Of a stretch of DNA of 64,000 nucleotides, positions 47,883 through 57,548 are shown in pieces. Location: NCBI GenBank assembly GCA_017792345.1, contig CP051228.1, positions 1,240,001 through 1,304,000 on the forward strand, given 5' to 3'. The stretch comes from Mesoflavibacter sp. GTDB lineage: Bacteria > Pseudomonadota > Alphaproteobacteria > UBA8366 > Aestuariispiraceae. Under the pieces are notes generated by a model that was given only the letters and a program-made list of their open reading frames with translations, did not search any database and had not been told where the DNA came from. Each line of letters begins with the position of its first letter. The first letter of the stretch is position 1. A program made the translations under genes and the position numbers.

Positions 47883-48788
47883 TCAGTTCGGCCAGCGTTT
47901 ATGGACCCAGAACCACTGACCCGGCCGTTTCCGGATCCAGCTTTCCAGCATGGCGTTGAAGGTCTTGATTATGGTGATCGCGTCTTCGCCCCGGTCGCCG
48001 GTATCCGGCAACTCCATCCACGGATGGAAGGTCAGGATGAATTTCGTCTTTTCGACCCGCTCCAACTGAACCGGTACGATCGGCAGCTTCATCTGGACCG
48101 CCATTTCGATCGGAGCCGTGGCGGTCATGGCATCGCGGCCGAAGAACGGGATCGGGCGGCCCTCGTTCAATTTCTGATCGATCAGGACCCCGGCCGGCTC
48201 GCCGCGCTTCATGCCGGCGAAAATCTCGCGGATCCCCTTCACGCCCTTCGGAATCAGCCGCCCCGTCAGCGCCCCGCGTTTGCGACGGAAATACTTGTCC
48301 ATCCACGGATTGTCGGCATGGCGGTAGATGTTGTTCAGCCGGATGCCGTAATAGGCCGGGACCAGCGCCGCCATCTCCCAATTCGCGATATGGGCCGACA
48401 GCAGGATGAACGCGCCGTGTTCCTTGGCGCTCAGCAGGTTCTCCAGGCCGATCACGGTGACCGGGCTGTCCGGCGCGGTCGGATCGATCTTGGTGACATG
48501 CGCGAATTCGCCGGCGCCGCGCCCCAGATTGTCCCAGACATCGCGCACGGTCCGGTCGATCTGTGCCTGATCCCAATCGGGGAAGGCATGGGCCAGATTG
48601 CGCCTGGCAACCTTATCCGCCTTCAGGAACGGGCCGACGGTTCGGAACAGCAGGCTGCCGAAGCCCGACGCGAAGGGCAGCGGCAGGATGCTGAGCGTTT
48701 CCAAGGCCCCCTGAATCGCGGCGGCCTGGATTGCATAGACCAGCATCCCGGAGACACCCCGGCGGCGATACGCTTCCTTAAACGACAT
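47883..48788 (-). CDS. lpxL: lipid A lauroyl-type acyltransferase
   Basis: LpxL-type enzymes add a secondary acyl chain to Kdo2-lipid A at the inner membrane. The 301-residue protein has the catalytic dyad His133 and Glu138 (SAHIANWE) and a second block with IDQKLNEGRPIPFFGRDAM. A hydrophobic N-terminal segment around residues 15-45 anchors it. The start overlaps the lpxK stop by 11 bases. Whether it adds laurate, myristate or a longer chain cannot be told. Confidence 0.9.
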   Translation of the reverse strand: MSFKEAYRRRGVSGMLVYAIQAAAIQGALETLSILPLPFASGFGSLLFRTVGPFLKADKVARRNLAHAFPDWDQAQIDRTVRDVWDNLGRGAGEFAHVTKIDPTAPDSPVTVIGLENLLSAKEHGAFILLSAHIANWEMAALVPAYYGIRLNNIYRHADNPWMDKYFRRKRGALTGRLIPKGVKGIREIFAGMKRGEPAGVLIDQKLNEGRPIPFFGRDAMTATAPIEMAVQMKLPIVPVQLERVEKTKFILTFHPWMELPDTGDRGEDAITIIKTFNAMLESWIRKRPGQWFWVHKRWPN

Positions 48789-49761
48789 CCGGACATACCG
48801 ATTTGAGGACGGAATAGAGCGACCGCCCGCCCTGCCATTCCAGGACGATGGGCAGAGCAGTCACGTCATCGGCGTACCGGGGCGGAACGCGCACAGCATC
48901 TTTCTCCGTCGTTATCAGACGCGCGCCGCAAGACCGCGCGTCCTGGATCAGGCGCCGCAAATCCTCTTCGGAGTAGGGATGGTGATCCGGAAAGGCGCGG
49001 CGGCGGAGTAGTTTTAGTCCGATCGCCTCCGCGGTGGCAAAAAACTTTTCCGGCCGCCCGATACCCGCGAAGGCGAGACAGGGCGTGCCGGGCGGAAGCG
49101 GCGGTGCGGCGGCGACCACGCATGCACGGACGACAGCCTTGCCCGCGACGTCGATCCCCGGCGGTACCGGCGCGTCGAAGGGTCCCATCACGACAACGAT
49201 ACCGGCGCGATCCAATGCCGACGCCGCAGGCTCCCTCAGCGGCCCGGCCGGGAAGATGCGGCCATTGCCGAACCCGGCTTGCGCATCGACCACCAGGATC
49301 GAAGCGGTCTTTGCGACACCGGGATTCTGAAACCCGTCATCCATGACGATATGACTGGCCCCGGCTGCCTGCGCCGCGCGCGCGCCCTGGGCCCGGTCCT
49401 TCGCGACCCAGACCGGCGCGATCCGGGCCAGCAGCAGCGCCTCGTCACCGACGGTGGCGGCCGTGTCCGCTTCCAAGTCCACGGCATGCGGTCCTGGCAC
49501 CGACCCGCCATAGCCACGGGTCAGGAAATGCGGGCGATGGCCGTCCTGAATCAGCGCCTCTGCCAGGGACAGGGCAACCGGCGTCTTGCCCGCGCCGCCC
49601 AGGACCGCGTTCCCGACGCAGAGGACGGGGATGTCCGGGCGGAATGGGGTGATCCGCGCCCGCCTAGCGGCCCCACCGGCGCGCCACAGCCAGGACAGGG
49701 GCGTCAGCAGCCCGGACAATACGCCCGCCTTCGGGGCGGACCAGAAGGCAGGCGGCCTCAT
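48778..49761 (-). CDS. lpxK: tetraacyldisaccharide 4'-kinase
   Basis: LpxK phosphorylates the 4' position of the lipid A disaccharide. The 327-residue protein has a P-loop in VLCVGNAVLGGAGKTPVA (about residues 47-64). RGYGGSVPGPHAVDL, GDEALLLA and MDDGFQN follow; the last is the catalytic metal motif. It starts with an ATGA overlap to waaA upstream and overlaps lpxL downstream, which shows translational coupling through the operon. Confidence 0.93.
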   Translation of the reverse strand: MRPPAFWSAPKAGVLSGLLTPLSWLWRAGGAARRARITPFRPDIPVLCVGNAVLGGAGKTPVALSLAEALIQDGHRPHFLTRGYGGSVPGPHAVDLEADTAATVGDEALLLARIAPVWVAKDRAQGARAAQAAGASHIVMDDGFQNPGVAKTASILVVDAQAGFGNGRIFPAGPLREPAASALDRAGIVVVMGPFDAPVPPGIDVAGKAVVRACVVAAAPPLPPGTPCLAFAGIGRPEKFFATAEAIGLKLLRRRAFPDHHPYSEEDLRRLIQDARSCGARLITTEKDAVRVPPRYADDVTALPIVLEWQGGRSLYSVLKSVCPDVV

Positions 49762-51047
49762 CGCCCCGCGCCCGGCGTGACCGGCGGCAGAATCGGCGCC
49801 AGCCGGGCCATCACCCGGTCGGCCGTCGCCGCCCCTTCGGCGGTGACCTGCCCCGCCGCTTTCGCCATGGTGCTACGCCGCTTGGAATCTTCCAACAGTC
49901 GACGGACGACACGCGCCAGATCCGCCGCGTCCGCCACCTGGGCCATACCGCCCCGATCCAGCAGGTCGGCGGCGACCGTCGCGAAATTCGTCATATCGGG
50001 GCCGCAGAGCGGAATGCAGCCCAATTGCGCCGGCTCAATCGGATTATGCCCGCCATGTCCGCCGCACAGGCTGCCGCCGATCATCGCGACCGGGGCCAGC
50101 CGATAGAACAGGCCCAGTTCACCCAGCGTGTCGGCAACATAGACCGAGACGGTGGGCGTCAGGGCGTCGCCGCGCGACCGCAATGCGACCGTCAGCCCCT
50201 TGTCGCGCAGCATCCCGGCGATTTCCTCGCCCCGATGCGGATGACGCGGCACCAGAATGGTCAGAATATCGGGCTTCGCCACCGCCAGATCGCGATGCGC
50301 CTCGGCGACGATCGCCTCCTCGCCCGGATGGGTGCTGGCCGCGACCCAGACCGGGCGGCCGCGCAACCGGGCGCGCTCGGTCTCCAGCACCGCGCCGTCG
50401 ACCGGCTGCGGCGGGACCGACAGTTTCAGGTTACCGACGCAATCCGCCTTGGCCGCGCCCAGATCCCGCAGATGGGCCGCGTCCTTCGGTGTCTGGGCCA
50501 GGCAGGGATCGAACCCGTCCAGCAGATCGACCGCAATGCCCGGGATGCGCCGCCAGCGCGCCACGGATTTCAGCGAGACACGGCCGTTCACCAGCGCCAT
50601 CGGCTTGCCCGCCCGGCGCATTTCCCAGATCAGCGCCGGCCAGAATTCGGATTCGACCCAGATCCCGGTATCCGGCCGCCAATGCTTCAGGAAAGACCGG
50701 ACCCAGGCAGTGCGGTCGACCGGGACATATTGATGGATCGCACGGGCGGGCAAGCGCGCCGCCATCAGCTTCGCACTGGTCACCGTCCCGGTGGTCACCA
50801 GGACATGGCCTTTCGGATCGCGGTCCAGGATGCGCTGCACCAGAGGCAGCGAGGACATCGCTTCGCCGTTGCTGGCCGCATGGATCCAGACAAGCGGCCC
50901 TTCCGGGCGCGGCCGCCCGGGGCGCCCCCGGCGTTCGCCGAACCGCTCCGCATCCTCCTTGCCGCGCACCAGGCGCTTGTCCAGATAGCGGTCGATCAGC
51001 GGCGCGGCCAGCGCGGTCGCGGCCAGATAGAGGCCCCGTGCGATCAT
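49758..51047 (-). CDS. waaA: 3-deoxy-D-manno-octulosonic acid transferase
   Basis: WaaA (KdtA) adds Kdo to lipid IVA. The 429-residue GT30 protein has an N-terminal membrane anchor and the catalytic base Glu62 in WIHAASNGEAMSS. WVESEFWPALI and GIWVESE follow, and GSLCGGHGGHNPIEPAQLG in the C-terminal lobe binds the nucleotide sugar. Both ends overlap neighbours by four bases. One or two Kdo residues may be added; sequence cannot say. Confidence 0.94.
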   Translation of the reverse strand: MIARGLYLAATALAAPLIDRYLDKRLVRGKEDAERFGERRGRPGRPRPEGPLVWIHAASNGEAMSSLPLVQRILDRDPKGHVLVTTGTVTSAKLMAARLPARAIHQYVPVDRTAWVRSFLKHWRPDTGIWVESEFWPALIWEMRRAGKPMALVNGRVSLKSVARWRRIPGIAVDLLDGFDPCLAQTPKDAAHLRDLGAAKADCVGNLKLSVPPQPVDGAVLETERARLRGRPVWVAASTHPGEEAIVAEAHRDLAVAKPDILTILVPRHPHRGEEIAGMLRDKGLTVALRSRGDALTPTVSVYVADTLGELGLFYRLAPVAMIGGSLCGGHGGHNPIEPAQLGCIPLCGPDMTNFATVAADLLDRGGMAQVADAADLARVVRRLLEDSKRRSTMAKAAGQVTAEGAATADRVMARLAPILPPVTPGAGR

Positions 51048-51760
51048 GCGCCCACCCCGCCGCCGGACCCGGCGCGCGGAACGGGATCGTGCCCCATCTC
51101 GCGGTCGCAGGCATCGGTCATGTCATTCAGTATGCCTTCGATGCGGTATCGGTATTCTTCGCGCGTCGCCTCGTCGGCGCGCGGCGGCAGTTCGATCGCC
51201 TCGCCCCAGCGGCAAATCCCGCGATTGAAAGGCAGCGGCAGCTGGAACCGGTCCCAGGTCCCCAGCACCTTGCGCCGTTTCATGGCATAGGAGACCGGGA
51301 TGATCGGCACCTTCGCCAGCGACGCGATCACGATCATCCCTTCCTTGACCACCAGGCGGGGGCCGCGCGGGCCATCGGGGGTGAAGCCGACATGGCCGCC
51401 GGCCTTCAGGCGCTTCACGATGGCACGGGTCGCCTTGGCGCCGTCCTTGCTGTCGACCGGAATGCCTTCGAAGCCGAACCGGCCCATTGCGTCGATGACG
51501 ATCCGTCCGTCGCGGTGGCCGGAGGCGACGACACAGAGCTGATGGGATTTCTCGGCATAGGCATAGGGCATCATGCCGATGCGGTTATGCCATAGCGCGA
51601 TGATATAGGGCTGTCCCGCCGCCATCAGACGGTCGCGGTCTTCGGTGCCGGTGACGTCCCAGCGCGAGGTATAGCGCACGAAGCGGATATAGCCGGCGAT
51701 GAGACCGCACATCAGGCGGTGGAACCATGCCTGTTTGGTGAGCCGTTTCAACGCCCCCAT
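51044..51760 (-). CDS. DUF374 acyltransferase-like protein
   Basis: The protein of 238 residues belongs to the lysophospholipid acyltransferase superfamily, DUF374 branch. YIIALWHNRIGMMPYAY has the H-x4-like acyltransferase motif and GFTPDGPRGPRLVVKEG is the family hallmark. A hydrophobic segment lies near the N-terminus. In Alphaproteobacteria this gene is a regular neighbour of waaA and msbA, so a role in lipid A or its transport is plausible, but none is proven. I use the ATG at 51760, just after the msbA stop, rather than the longer frame. Confidence 0.85.
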   Translation of the reverse strand: MGALKRLTKQAWFHRLMCGLIAGYIRFVRYTSRWDVTGTEDRDRLMAAGQPYIIALWHNRIGMMPYAYAEKSHQLCVVASGHRDGRIVIDAMGRFGFEGIPVDSKDGAKATRAIVKRLKAGGHVGFTPDGPRGPRLVVKEGMIVIASLAKVPIIPVSYAMKRRKVLGTWDRFQLPLPFNRGICRWGEAIELPPRADEATREEYRYRIEGILNDMTDACDREMGHDPVPRAGSGGGVGA

Positions 51761-51764
51761 GCGT

Positions 51765-53582
51765 CTACCCCTGCCGGCCGTCGGCGGGATCGTCCGGGAC
51801 TTCCTGGAACTGGTACTTGCTGAGCCGCGCATAGAGCCCGCCCTTGCGCGCCAGTTCGTCATGGGTGCCGGTTTCGGCGACCAATCCCTTGTCCATCACA
51901 TAGATGCGGTCGGCTCGGCGGATCGTCGCCAGCCGGTGCGCGATGACGATGGTCGTCCGCCCGACCATCAGGCGTTCCAGCGCCGCCTGCACCTTGCGTT
52001 CCGATTCCGCGTCCAGCGCCGAAGTCGCCTCGTCCAGCAGCAGAATCGGCGCCTGTTTCAGCATGGCGCGCGCGATGGCGATGCGCTGACGCTGACCACC
52101 GCTGAGACGCAGCCCCTGTTCGCCGACCATGGTGTCGTATCCGTCGGGCAGGTTCAGGATGAAGTCGTGGGCGGCGGCGTTGCGGGCGGCTTCCTCGATT
52201 TCTTCCTGGGACGCGCCGAAGCGGCCATAGGCGATGTTGGCGCGGATCGTGTCGTTGAACAGCGCCGGCTCCTGGCTGACCAGGGCGATTTGCGCCGCGA
52301 CCGATTCCAGCGTCGCCTGCTTGACATCCTCGCCGTCGATCAGGACCCGTCCCGCCGTCACGTCATAGAAACGCGGGATCAGGTTCAGCACCGTCGTCTT
52401 GCCCGCACCGGACGGCCCGACCAGCGCCACCGTCTCACCTGGCAAGATATCGATGTTGACGCCGTTCAGCACCGCCGCTTCGCCGTCATAGGTGAACTGG
52501 ACATCCTGCAGCGTGACCCGGCCCTTGCCGCCCTTCAGCGGTTTGGCGCCCGGTCGGTTCTTGATCTTCGGGTCGTAGTCGACGATTTCGAAACACCGGC
52601 CGGCGGCGGCGAGGCCTTCCTGCAGCGTGTTGTTGAGGCTCGCCAGGCTGCGCATCGGCTGATAGGCCATGAAAACGGCGGTGAAGAAGGACATGAAGGA
52701 CCCGACGGTCTGTTCGCCCGCCAAAATCTGCAGCCCGCCGATCACGATGATGGTGAACAGGGTGAACCCCGCCAGGGTTTCCATGATCGGATAGCTGAGC
52801 GCCCGGGTGCGGATCGATTTCAGGACCAGCTTATAGGTCTTGCGGAACGCGTCCGCGCCGCGCTGCTGCTCATATTCCTGCATCGAATAGGCGCGCACCG
52901 ACCGGGCGTTGGACAGGCTGTCGTCCAGGACCGAGGTCATTTCGGCGAACTCATTCTGGGTCGCCTCCGACACCTTGCGCAGCCGCTTGCCGATCCGGGC
53001 GATGGGCAGGACGCTGATCGGGAAGAAAATCAGCGAGAACAGCGCCAGTTCCCAGTTCTGATAGAACATGACGCCGATCATGAAGATCAGGGTCACGGTG
53101 TCCCGGCCCGCGCCGGTGAAGACCTTGGTCACCGCGTCACGCAGGAAATAGCAGTCCGTGATGAAGCGGGAGAGCTGCTTCGCCGTGCCTTCGTTTTCCA
53201 GGAACTGGATTTCGATCCGCAGGAAGGAATGGAACATCTGGTTCTGGATTTTTTCGATCACCCGCAGCCCGACCATCTGCATGGTGACCGATTGGGCGAA
53301 ACTGCCGGCCCCGCGCAGGACGGACAGTCCGAAGAACCCGATGGCGCAGACCCAGATCCAGAATTCACTGCGCTGGGCAAAGGCGCGATCCAGGGTCGGT
53401 TCGATCAAGCCCGCGATCCCGGCAGAGGTCGAGGCGACGACGACCATCCAGAAGGCGGCGAAGACCACCCACCATTTGTGTTCGGACATGTAGTCGCGCC
53501 AGATGCGCACCGTCATGGCGCGCGTGGATGCGTCCATGCCGATCCGGTTCCGGATTCTCTCGCCGATGCTGTGCTTGGCCAC
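51765..53582 (-). CDS. msbA: lipid A exporter-type ABC transporter (MsbA-like)
   Basis: The 605-residue half transporter fuses a six-helix membrane domain (about residues 25-330) to an ATPase domain. GPSGAGKTT is Walker A, LSGGQRQRIAIARAM the ABC signature and ILLLDEATSALD Walker B, followed by the switch His in IVIAHRLATI. Position at the head of DUF374-waaA-lpxK-lpxL identifies it as the lipid A flippase of this organism more than sequence does, because other exporters look alike. Confidence 0.88.
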   Translation of the reverse strand: MAKHSIGERIRNRIGMDASTRAMTVRIWRDYMSEHKWWVVFAAFWMVVVASTSAGIAGLIEPTLDRAFAQRSEFWIWVCAIGFFGLSVLRGAGSFAQSVTMQMVGLRVIEKIQNQMFHSFLRIEIQFLENEGTAKQLSRFITDCYFLRDAVTKVFTGAGRDTVTLIFMIGVMFYQNWELALFSLIFFPISVLPIARIGKRLRKVSEATQNEFAEMTSVLDDSLSNARSVRAYSMQEYEQQRGADAFRKTYKLVLKSIRTRALSYPIMETLAGFTLFTIIVIGGLQILAGEQTVGSFMSFFTAVFMAYQPMRSLASLNNTLQEGLAAAGRCFEIVDYDPKIKNRPGAKPLKGGKGRVTLQDVQFTYDGEAAVLNGVNIDILPGETVALVGPSGAGKTTVLNLIPRFYDVTAGRVLIDGEDVKQATLESVAAQIALVSQEPALFNDTIRANIAYGRFGASQEEIEEAARNAAAHDFILNLPDGYDTMVGEQGLRLSGGQRQRIAIARAMLKQAPILLLDEATSALDAESERKVQAALERLMVGRTTIVIAHRLATIRRADRIYVMDKGLVAETGTHDELARKGGLYARLSKYQFQEVPDDPADGRQG

Positions 53583-53679
53583 CGCTTGCCGCTATCCGCT
53601 TGCGTGTTAACAGGAAAGTCGGCGCCCTATAGCATGCGTCGCATGGGGCGTCACGCCGCGCGGCGCGAGCTTTCCGGTC

Positions 53680-54807
53680 TCAGACGGCTTCGGCGGGGGC
53701 GGAGGCGGCCCCTGTTCCCTGGGGCACCAAAGCCTGGGCGACGGGCTGCAGATTGCGCAGGAACTGCCGCGAACAGGATTCCCAGGAAAATGTCTCGGCA
53801 TGGCGGCGGCACAGGGCCGGGTCGATTTCCAGGGCCCGTATGGCCGCGCGCTGCAGATCCTCGTCCAGGACGCCGCAGGGATGGTCGGCGATGACGTCGA
53901 TCGGTCCGGGCACCGGCAGCGCCGCGACCGGCACGCCCGATGCCAGCGCTTCCAGCAGCACAAGCCCGAACGTGTCGGTGCGGCTGGGGAAGACGAAGAC
54001 ATCGGCAGCGGCGTAATGTGCGGCCAGATCCTCGCCGGTCTTGGGCCCCAGGAACTTCACGTCCGGATAGGATTGACGCAGTTCTTCCAATTGCGGCCCA
54101 CCGCCGACCACGACCTTCGTCCCCGGCAGGGCCAGATCCAGGAAGGCGCCGATATTCTTTTCCACCGCCACCCGGCCGACATTCATGAAGATCGGCCGCG
54201 GATAGGGCAGCAGATCCTTCGACCGCGGCTTGAACAGGTCCAGATCGACGCCGCGCGACCAGACCTCCAGATGCTTGAAGCCGCGCCCCGCCAGATCGTC
54301 GCGCATGGTCGGCGTGGTCACCATGGTTACTTCGGCATCGCCATGGAAACGGCGCATCCAGGAATAGGTGATCCCGACCGGCAGCCGGCAGCGGGCATGG
54401 ATGTATTCCGGAAAGCGGGTATGGAAGCTGGTGGAGAAGGCATGCCCCCGCTTGCGGCAGAAACGCCGGGCGATGCTGCCCAGCGGTCCTTCCGTGGCGA
54501 TATGGACCGCGGCCGGCATCAGGCCTTCCATCAATTTCGGCAGCCGCCAGGGCGCATTCACGGCCAGCCGGATCTCCGGATAGGTCGGACAGGGTATCGT
54601 GCGGAACCGGTCCGGGCCGATGACATGCACGTCCAGGCCCATCGCCTGCAATTCCTGGCGCGTTCGGTCCAGGGTGCGGACGACACCGTTGATTTGCGGG
54701 AACCAGGCGTCACTGACGATCACCAGCCGACGGCCGGGAATGGCGTCGACTTCGCGGGCGATTGCGTCAAGAGACTCGGATTCGGGACGGGATGCGGTTT
54801 CCGCCAT
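53680..54807 (-). CDS. GT4-family glycosyltransferase
   Basis: The 375-residue protein has the two-lobed GT-B fold. IVSDAWFPQINGVVRTL near residue 30 is the acceptor-lobe start of the GT4 group that uses lipid acceptors. PIFMNVGRVAVEKNIGAFL and TDTFGLVLLEALASGVPVAA are the E-x7-E nucleotide-sugar region. It begins 25 bases after the LpxH-like gene. The sugar and acceptor are unknown; glycolipid synthesis is the likely task. Confidence 0.87.
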   Translation of the reverse strand: MAETASRPESESLDAIAREVDAIPGRRLVIVSDAWFPQINGVVRTLDRTRQELQAMGLDVHVIGPDRFRTIPCPTYPEIRLAVNAPWRLPKLMEGLMPAAVHIATEGPLGSIARRFCRKRGHAFSTSFHTRFPEYIHARCRLPVGITYSWMRRFHGDAEVTMVTTPTMRDDLAGRGFKHLEVWSRGVDLDLFKPRSKDLLPYPRPIFMNVGRVAVEKNIGAFLDLALPGTKVVVGGGPQLEELRQSYPDVKFLGPKTGEDLAAHYAAADVFVFPSRTDTFGLVLLEALASGVPVAALPVPGPIDVIADHPCGVLDEDLQRAAIRALEIDPALCRRHAETFSWESCSRQFLRNLQPVAQALVPQGTGAASAPAEAV

Positions 54808-54832
54808 TTCTACTCCGTCGGGATCAGGATGT

Positions 54833-55639
54833 TCAGGCGGGCGCCTTGCTGGTCAGGCGTTTCGCTTCCGGTGCCGCGACATATTCCGGCATCTCCGCCC
54901 AGCGTACGATTTCCAGCTTGCCGTCCGAATGTTCGACCAGCGCGGTGCAGCTCTCCACCCAGTCGCCGTCATTGCAGTACAGGATGCCGTCGATGTCGCG
55001 CATTTCGGCATGGTGGATATGGCCGCACACGACCCCATCCACACCCCGGCTGCGGGCCTCATGGGCGACCGCCTCCTCGAAATGGCTGATGAATTCGACC
55101 GCGTTCTTGACCTTCTGCTTCAGGAAGGCCGACAGCGACCAGTAGGGCAGTTTCAGCCAGCGCCGCACCATGTTGAAGTAATGGTTGGTCGACAGCAGCA
55201 CCGTGTAGGCCCAGTCGCCCAGATGGGCGAGCCATTTGGCGTATTTCACGACGGAATCGAACTTGTCGCCGTGGATGATCAGATAGCGCCGGCCGTCGGC
55301 GCCATGATGGATCGCCTCTTCCTTCACCAGGACGCCGCCAAAGAACAGGTTGGTATAGTCGCGCAAGACTTCGTCGTGGTTGCCCGGGACATAGATCACC
55401 TGGCAGCCATTGCGCGTCTTCTTCAGAATCTCGCGCACGACTTCGTTCTGGGTTTCCGTCCAGTACCAGGATTTCTTCAGGCGCCATCCGTCGATGATGT
55501 CGCCGACCAGATACAGGGTCTCGCAATCGGTATGGCGCAGGAAGTCCAGCAGGAAATCCGCCTTGCAGCCCCGCGTGCCCAGATGCGTGTCAGACACCCA
55601 GACCGTCCGGTAACGACTTACGCCGCGAAATCCGTGCAT
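54833..55639 (-). CDS. LpxH-like metallophosphoesterase
   Basis: The protein of about 268 residues has the calcineurin-type motifs in order: SDTHLG, GDIIDGW, GNHDE, HGDKFD and GHIHHAE. The pattern, including the FLRHTDCETLYLVGDIIDGWR-like core, belongs to the UDP-2,3-diacylglucosamine hydrolase (LpxH) group, which cleaves the pyrophosphate in lipid A synthesis. It is a distant, longer member, so another nucleotide-lipid substrate is possible. I place the start at 55639; the longer frame to 55750 begins in an AT-rich intergenic stretch. Confidence 0.8.
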   Translation of the reverse strand: MHGFRGVSRYRTVWVSDTHLGTRGCKADFLLDFLRHTDCETLYLVGDIIDGWRLKKSWYWTETQNEVVREILKKTRNGCQVIYVPGNHDEVLRDYTNLFFGGVLVKEEAIHHGADGRRYLIIHGDKFDSVVKYAKWLAHLGDWAYTVLLSTNHYFNMVRRWLKLPYWSLSAFLKQKVKNAVEFISHFEEAVAHEARSRGVDGVVCGHIHHAEMRDIDGILYCNDGDWVESCTALVEHSDGKLEIVRWAEMPEYVAAPEAKRLTSKAPA

Positions 55640-55855
55640 ATCCGTATCCGCCTTTCCACCGGTCCGAATCCGCAGTCGGATCCGGCCTTCATCAGCTCCG
55701 ATCTCATGGGCGAGGGAATACGGGTCAAATATGAAAGAATTAAGTAACAACCTGGTTTTTACTTGACCTTCATTTAAGTTTAATATTCAGGACATAGAAG
55801 CGAAACGAAACTTGTACTTTTCAGGCGGAAATACCAGTTCAGGAGCACTAGGTCC

Positions 55856-56845
55856 GTGAGATTCAAGTCCCCCGTTTCCTCCCCGATTCGCAAACGTGTC
55901 GCGGTAATCTATAACCCTGTCGCCGGGTTCCGGCAGCGCGGGCGGCTTCGCCGATTCCTGAAGCATTTGCGCGGCTACGGGCACGAAGTCCTGCTGCGCC
56001 GGACGGAAGGCCCGGGCCACGCCACGCAAATCGCGCGCGAACTGGACCCGGCCGAGATCGACGTCGTGGTCGCCGCCGGCGGTGACGGCACGATCAACGA
56101 GGTCGCGAACGGGTTGATCGGGCGCCCGATCCCGATGACCATCGCACCGCTGGGCACCGCCAATGTCTTCGCCTTCGAAACCGGGCTGGGTCTGAAATTG
56201 AGCCGCGCCGCGCGGCTGCCTTCCGAAGGGCATGTCGCCGAGATCCGACCGGCCCTGGCCGGAAAGCGCGGATTTCTGCTGATGGTCAGCGCCGGGACCG
56301 ACGCGCGCGTCGTGGCCAATGTCGACCGGGGCGTGAAGAAATATCTGGGCAAGATGGCCTATGTCCTGGCCGCCATCCGCGAAATCCTGTCCGGCCGTCC
56401 GGGCCGGATCCAGGTCACCGTCGACGGTATCCGGCACGAGGCCGGGCTGGTTGTGGTGACCCATGCCAGCCACTATGCCGGCCCCTTCGTCATCGCACCG
56501 GATGTGCGGATGGGCGACGACAGTGTCTGTGTGGTGCTGCTGAAGGGCACGCGCCGCCGGTCCCTGGTCAGATACGCCCTGGCGCTGCTGCTGAACCGCC
56601 TGCCCACCCTGAAGGACGCGACGGTCCTGCGCGCCCACCGGGTGCGGATCGACGGCCCGGAAGGTCAGCCGATCCAGTCCGACGGGGATGTCATCGGCCA
56701 GGCGCCGATGGATATCGTGCTGGGCAGCCGCCCGTTGCGCATCCTGGTGCCCGACCTGGCCCGTGTATTGCCGCAGGCGCCGGCACAGAGACCGGCCGCC
56801 CTGCCGGACGGCGTTCTGGCCGAGGACCCTGCGCCGGCCCGGTAG
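55856..56845 (+). CDS. diacylglycerol kinase family protein (LCB5-like)
   Basis: The 329-residue protein has a DAGK catalytic domain: VIYNPVAGFRQRG, then VVAAGGDGTINEVANGL with the GGDGT nucleotide loop, and APLGTANVFAFETGL. The C-terminal beta lobe follows to about residue 310. Such proteins phosphorylate diacylglycerol, sphingoid bases or related lipids. Translation starts with GTG at 55856, with AGGAG ten bases before. It is divergent from the LpxH-like gene; the gap is AT-rich (55741-55800) and likely holds both promoters. Confidence 0.88.
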   Translation: MRFKSPVSSPIRKRVAVIYNPVAGFRQRGRLRRFLKHLRGYGHEVLLRRTEGPGHATQIARELDPAEIDVVVAAGGDGTINEVANGLIGRPIPMTIAPLGTANVFAFETGLGLKLSRAARLPSEGHVAEIRPALAGKRGFLLMVSAGTDARVVANVDRGVKKYLGKMAYVLAAIREILSGRPGRIQVTVDGIRHEAGLVVVTHASHYAGPFVIAPDVRMGDDSVCVVLLKGTRRRSLVRYALALLLNRLPTLKDATVLRAHRVRIDGPEGQPIQSDGDVIGQAPMDIVLGSRPLRILVPDLARVLPQAPAQRPAALPDGVLAEDPAPAR

Positions 56846-56960
56846 CCATTCCCCTTGCGACCGGGATTCCGGGGCTGGTGGCGAAGTGGCATCGATTCTG
56901 CTAGACATGGCGCGAGCGCGGCTTCCCCGCCGCGCCGTCGTTTCTTTCGGGAGAATCGGG

Positions 56961-57506
56961 ATGAACCGCCCGTTACCATACCCACGCCCTGCGGCATTCG
57001 GCGCGCGCCGCTGGATCGCCCTGATCCTTGTCGGCGCCTTGGCGACATCCCAGGCCGCCTGCACCACCGGTCAGGAAAACCTGTCGCGCGAGGACAAGAT
57101 CGCGATCGGCGTGATTTCCGGCTTCGTCCTGGGCGGGGTACTGGGCTATCAGATGCTGGGCAGCGGCTCCAGCCGGATGCTGTTCGCCGCGGCCGGCGCG
57201 GCGGGTGGCGCCTATGGCGGCAAGCTGCTGGCGGAACGTCTGACCCAATATGACAAAACCGCCATGCACGATACCGCGTATAACACGTTGACCTCCGGCA
57301 CGACTGGGGAAACCGCGACGTGGCAGAACGCAAATACCGGCACCCATGGCAGCATCACCCCGACCCGCACGTTCCTGGATACGCAGGGCCGCATCTGCCG
57401 GGAATACGATGCGCAGGTATCGGTCGAAGGTCAGATCGTTCAGGGGCGCGAGACGGCCTGTAAGACAGATGCCGGACACTGGGTCGTCTATCCGAGCCCC
57501 GGCTGA
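56961..57506 (+). CDS. surface-antigen-like (RT0821/Lpp0805 type) protein
   Basis: The 181-residue protein has an N-terminal hydrophobic export signal (residues 15-35) ending in AACTTG; the cysteine may be lipidated although the residue at -3 is Gln. A glycine-rich segment typical of 17-kDa surface antigens follows (VLGYQMLGSGSSRMLFAAAG). The C-terminal domain has TATWQNANTGTHGSITPTRT and RICREYDAQVSVEGQ, characteristic of the RT0821/Lpp0805 family. It is probably anchored in the outer membrane. GGGAGA lies before the ATG. Confidence 0.8.
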   Translation: MNRPLPYPRPAAFGARRWIALILVGALATSQAACTTGQENLSREDKIAIGVISGFVLGGVLGYQMLGSGSSRMLFAAAGAAGGAYGGKLLAERLTQYDKTAMHDTAYNTLTSGTTGETATWQNANTGTHGSITPTRTFLDTQGRICREYDAQVSVEGQIVQGRETACKTDAGHWVVYPSPG

Positions 57507-57548
57507 TTTCCGCACCCGACCTGTCCGGCCGGGAAACGGGAGCCCCAT

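Noticed and set aside
51699-53894. Plus-strand open frame of 731 codons opposite msbA
   Set aside because: msbA has all ABC motifs on the minus strand; the opposite frame is a shadow.
55763-55786. TTGACC and TAATAT before the diacylglycerol-kinase-like gene as a promoter
   Set aside because: The spacing is only 12 bases, too short for a sigma-70 promoter.
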